From Candidatus Parcubacteria bacterium (GTDB taxonomy: Bacteria; Patescibacteriota; Minisyncoccia; Phycocordibacterales; UBA1006): a stretch of 5,751 nt of DNA. Shown here in pieces: positions 2,881-5,751 of the stretch (positions are counted from its first letter, which is position 1; each line of letters opens with the position of its first letter). Location: contig JALVJP010000025.1 in the NCBI GenBank assembly GCA_027028225.1, forward strand, positions 1-5,751, written 5' to 3'. The notes below the pieces were generated by a model. It worked only from the letters and a program-made list of their open reading frames with translations, was not told where the DNA came from and searched no databases. The position numbers and the translations under genes were made by a program.

Positions 2881-5751
2881 ATGAAACGCATTTTCACGAA
2901 ACTTATTATAATTGTATCGATTCTTGGTTTTGTAAACCAACCTTTACTTGTTCCGAAAGCTAATGCTTTTTTTGATATTCCGCAGTTTACAAAGGAATAT
3001 GCTCTTGATGCATTCGCTAAACTTTTTCTTCAGCGATTTTTGAATAAAATTGTTGATAGCACTTTAAACTGGGCTGCAGGTGGTTTTGATGGAGAACCAA
3101 GTTTCATCTCTAATTGGGAAGATTTTTTGAAGGATACGGCAAAGGATGCCATTCAATTGGGATTAGACTATGCGCTTTATAAGGGACAAATTGAGCTTAG
3201 TAATTTATCAAAAGATTTGCAAAATAAGAGAGCAATCTGTGAGGCTGAAGTGTATGATAAATTACGAAGGCAGTATTCAGCAACAGTCAATTTACCATCA
3301 AACGAAATGGAAGTTATGGATCTTAATGGAGGGTCTCATACAGTAACATATAACAGTGGAAATACTACAACTCTTCAGGGAGATGTCCCGGAAGATGTAC
3401 TCGCAAAAGAGATCAAAAAAGAATGTGGTTCTGATACGAGAGGAAAATCTGCGCGTGTTCTTGCACAAGCCGCACGCGATAACTTTATGCGTTACCATAG
3501 TGGAAGAGGACTCGATGCACGCTACGCTGCAATTACAATTGCGAAATACGGAGCAAAGGAATTGAATAGCGATCCCCTTAAGGAAACGATTGATGAAAAG
3601 AAACCTCTTAATAAACTTCTTGGAAGGTCTGGGAGAGATGAGTATAAAAATGATTTCTCAAGAGGAGGATGGCTCGCTTACATCGCGCAGAGCGGGGATA
3701 ACCCTATTATAAATCACTCAAAAATTATCAACAAAGTATCAGAAGAGATGCGTAAATCGGTAAACAGGAAAGCTGAAGAAATGAAGATAGCGAATAAACA
3801 TCTTGATAAGGTGAAGTGTACGAAAGGAACGGATGAGAATGGTAATTGTAAGACAGGGGGATTGAAAGACAAGGGGACAGAAAGAGAGGGTAAGGCAGAG
3901 ATTGTTACCGATAAAGAGACAATTGGTGCAAAGACGAACGATGCAGCAACGAGTGGAGAGCAAGAATCTCGTCTTGCAGACGAGTTTACAGAAGTTCTTG
4001 TTTCGGCAGCGCAAAGGCTAATAAATGGACTTATTACAGTTGGAGCACAGAAACTCATATCTGATATCTCTCGTAGTAAATCAAACGGAAATGCATTCTA
4101 TAATCAGCTTAAGGATTTTGCGGTAACTCAGGATGACTATGATGTGCTTGGAATTGATGCAGATGTAAACCTATCAAACAATGCTCAGAATACTGAGAGT
4201 AATAATAATTCAAATTCTGGATATTCAGGAGGTGGAGGGAATGATATTTATAATGCTTTAGCAGGGAGTGATGCTTCTATTCAGTACATTGGTGGCCCTG
4301 AAGATGTGGATAGAGATAATTTTTCTCTTACTGATGGACCTGAAAAGATTGTTGATCTCCGTAAGGTTTTAGGAAAGAAACTTGCTCTCACGAAGGCGTA
4401 TCTTGATGAGCTTGTGAAGGCGAGAATTATTCTCAATCGTTCCATTTCTTACTCTTCAATACTTGACCATTGTTTACCGGGACCAGATCTTGGTTGGGAA
4501 GATCGATATAAAAGGAGAGTGCGTTGGATTAGATCAAATAAATTTAAAAATGAGGATGATGATGATTGTGAGTCAATCCATGCTATTGTCGATCAATGGC
4601 TAGGGGAAGGATTTACTCTCACAAAAGAAATGAGTATGGATCCATTTCTTAATATTCCAGGAAGTCAGCAGTTAAGGAGTACAATTCAATCACTTACTGG
4701 TGGAGATGTAACAAAAGCTCTTGAAGGAGTGAGTGGTGATATTTCTGAAAAGAGAAGGGCATATGTTGCACTCCTTAATACAAGAGAACTTATTACTGAG
4801 AGAATGGAAAAAATCAGGAAGGGGCTAGGAATCACTGTAGAATTACCTTTATTTGAGGATCAGGTTGTAGAAGAAAAAATGGATGAAGCAGCAGCTAAGG
4901 TTGTTACAGATATTGTTCAGGGAGAAGAAGGTAGGGAAAATTATTATGCAAATAATAATACAAATAGCACGACGGGTGGTTTTCAATCCATTTCTGATTG
5001 GAGTTCAGTAGATTATTATCATAGTAATATATCTCTTTTCTCCCAAGGTGATTATCAAGATGCCTTGAAAAATCTTCCACAAACATTAGGTATTAAGGAT
5101 GAATTTAATCAATACAACCGTGATGTTAATTCTATTCTTAGTTCTATCTCTAGTCAGAATGATTTTGGGAAGGAGGTTTATTATACCTTAGTCACACCAA
5201 GGTCAATTTTTGGGGTAGGTTCTCAGAATAGTTTGTTTAATTTTGCAAGTATTATAAAAGGATCGACATATCACCCGCGGTCCAGATGGATGGCCTATCG
5301 AACGGAAGATAAGGAAGAGTATGTTGATTTATATATAAAGGGCTTTAATAAGTTGTGGGATGATTTTGTTGTAAACAACAGAGATATATTCTACTTCATC
5401 AAGCAACATTATCATAACCCAGAACATGAAATAACAAGGCTTAATAATCAATATGTTTCTCGTGCACACCTCGAAAAGATGCCTGAATATATCTTATCTT
5501 TTCAAAATCAGCGGGATGTATCTATTCCTGTTATGGATTTGATTAAAATTGCTTCTCTTCCCGCTAAATTAATTGACCAATCAGTCCCGGATGATTTACT
5601 TTTAATTGAATATCTAGGAATTCATCATTTTGATGATGGAACAAATATTGTTAACTATATTAATGACAATCCAGATGAAGCAAAAGATTTTGCAAAGGAG
5701 ATACTTAAGAGGTTGTGGAATAAAATTCTATTAGATGAGTCTATAAATAAC
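2881..5751 (+). CDS. Very large secreted protein of unknown function, 3' end beyond the window
   Basis: The frame is open for 957 codons to the last base, with no stop. Residues 1-29 form a signal peptide: basic MKRIFTK, a hydrophobic core LIIIVSILGFV, and an AxA cleavage site (ANA, then FF). No other clear membrane segment is seen, so the product is exported. Block 1 (about 30-425) holds NWAAGGFDGEPSFISNWEDF (64-83), FSRGGWLAYI (259-268), a C313-(9)-C323 loop, and RLADEFTEVLVSAAQRLING (364-383). This order resembles large uncharacterised exported proteins I associate with Parcubacteria, sometimes near type IV pilin or VirB6-like genes; that is memory, not a search. Asn/Ser/Gly-rich linkers at about 429-457 and 689-700 delimit block 2, which contains CLPGPDLGWEDR (531-542), and block 3, rich in aromatic and acidic residues. 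All six cysteines lie before residue 564. No catalytic motif was recognised, so a structural, surface or secretion-related role is only a guess. Confidence 0.85.
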   Translation, partial: MKRIFTKLIIIVSILGFVNQPLLVPKANAFFDIPQFTKEYALDAFAKLFLQRFLNKIVDSTLNWAAGGFDGEPSFISNWEDFLKDTAKDAIQLGLDYALYKGQIELSNLSKDLQNKRAICEAEVYDKLRRQYSATVNLPSNEMEVMDLNGGSHTVTYNSGNTTTLQGDVPEDVLAKEIKKECGSDTRGKSARVLAQAARDNFMRYHSGRGLDARYAAITIAKYGAKELNSDPLKETIDEKKPLNKLLGRSGRDEYKNDFSRGGWLAYIAQSGDNPIINHSKIINKVSEEMRKSVNRKAEEMKIANKHLDKVKCTKGTDENGNCKTGGLKDKGTEREGKAEIVTDKETIGAKTNDAATSGEQESRLADEFTEVLVSAAQRLINGLITVGAQKLISDISRSKSNGNAFYNQLKDFAVTQDDYDVLGIDADVNLSNNAQNTESNNNSNSGYSGGGGNDIYNALAGSDASIQYIGGPEDVDRDNFSLTDGPEKIVDLRKVLGKKLALTKAYLDELVKARIILNRSISYSSILDHCLPGPDLGWEDRYKRRVRWIRSNKFKNEDDDDCESIHAIVDQWLGEGFTLTKEMSMDPFLNIPGSQQLRSTIQSLTGGDVTKALEGVSGDISEKRRAYVALLNTRELITERMEKIRKGLGITVELPLFEDQVVEEKMDEAAAKVVTDIVQGEEGRENYYANNNTNSTTGGFQSISDWSSVDYYHSNISLFSQGDYQDALKNLPQTLGIKDEFNQYNRDVNSILSSISSQNDFGKEVYYTLVTPRSIFGVGSQNSLFNFASIIKGSTYHPRSRWMAYRTEDKEEYVDLYIKGFNKLWDDFVVNNRDIFYFIKQHYHNPEHEITRLNNQYVSRAHLEKMPEYILSFQNQRDVSIPVMDLIKIASLPAKLIDQSVPDDLLLIEYLGIHHFDDGTNIVNYINDNPDEAKDFAKEILKRLWNKILLDESINN

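Noticed and set aside
3714..4058. Leftward frames of 114 and 91 codons opposite the large gene
   Set aside because: They are antisense to a continuous frame with a signal peptide. Their Ser/Phe/Leu/Cys-rich products are what complementing Lys/Glu-rich codons gives.
4904..5086. Leftward 60-codon frame
   Set aside because: It is antisense within the Asn-rich linker and block 3 of the large gene, Tyr/Asn/Leu-rich from AT-rich sequence, with no initiation signals.
1..5751. CRISPR array, insertion sequence, tRNA or rRNA
   Set aside because: No regularly spaced direct repeats, terminal inverted repeats with a transposase, cloverleaf or rRNA-like sequence were found; genes fill nearly all of the window.

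Overview
The window looks like the chromosome of a small, low-GC bacterium, most likely of the Candidate Phyla Radiation (Patescibacteria, Parcubacteria-like). The assignment is an inference. It rests on a trigger factor that lacks its PPIase domain, a type IV pilin-like gene standing alone, a very large secreted protein whose N-terminal layout resembles a protein type I associate with that radiation, short intergenic gaps, and no strong GGAGG ribosome binding site at any start. TGA is never read through in the four long genes, and one gene ends with it, so the standard bacterial code fits.

Layout from left to right. Positions 1-42 may be the tail of a rightward gene cut by the window edge, followed by two tight hairpins. 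A leftward pair comes next: trigger factor (456-1505) leads, and a DksA/TraR-type zinc-finger regulator (79-444) follows 11 bases later. The regulator's stop codon sits in the loop of a strong hairpin. A 105-base divergent promoter region separates this pair from a rightward type IV pilin-like gene (1611-2156). The pilin converges on a leftward inorganic pyrophosphatase gene (2241-2777), and the two share a symmetrical terminator. A second divergent promoter region (2778-2880) leads to a rightward open frame of at least 957 codons that runs off the right edge (2881-5751). It has a signal peptide, three apparent blocks separated by Asn/Ser/Gly-rich linkers, and six cysteines.

The leftward genes are housekeeping: nascent-chain folding, transcription control through RNA polymerase, and removal of pyrophosphate. 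The rightward genes make exported products: one pilin processed by prepilin peptidase and one large extracytoplasmic protein. Three of the starts have an extended -10 box (TGnTAnnnT) only 7-9 bases upstream of the ATG, which predicts leaderless or nearly leaderless mRNAs. No mobile element, CRISPR array, tRNA or rRNA was seen, and no stretch over about 105 bases lacks a gene.
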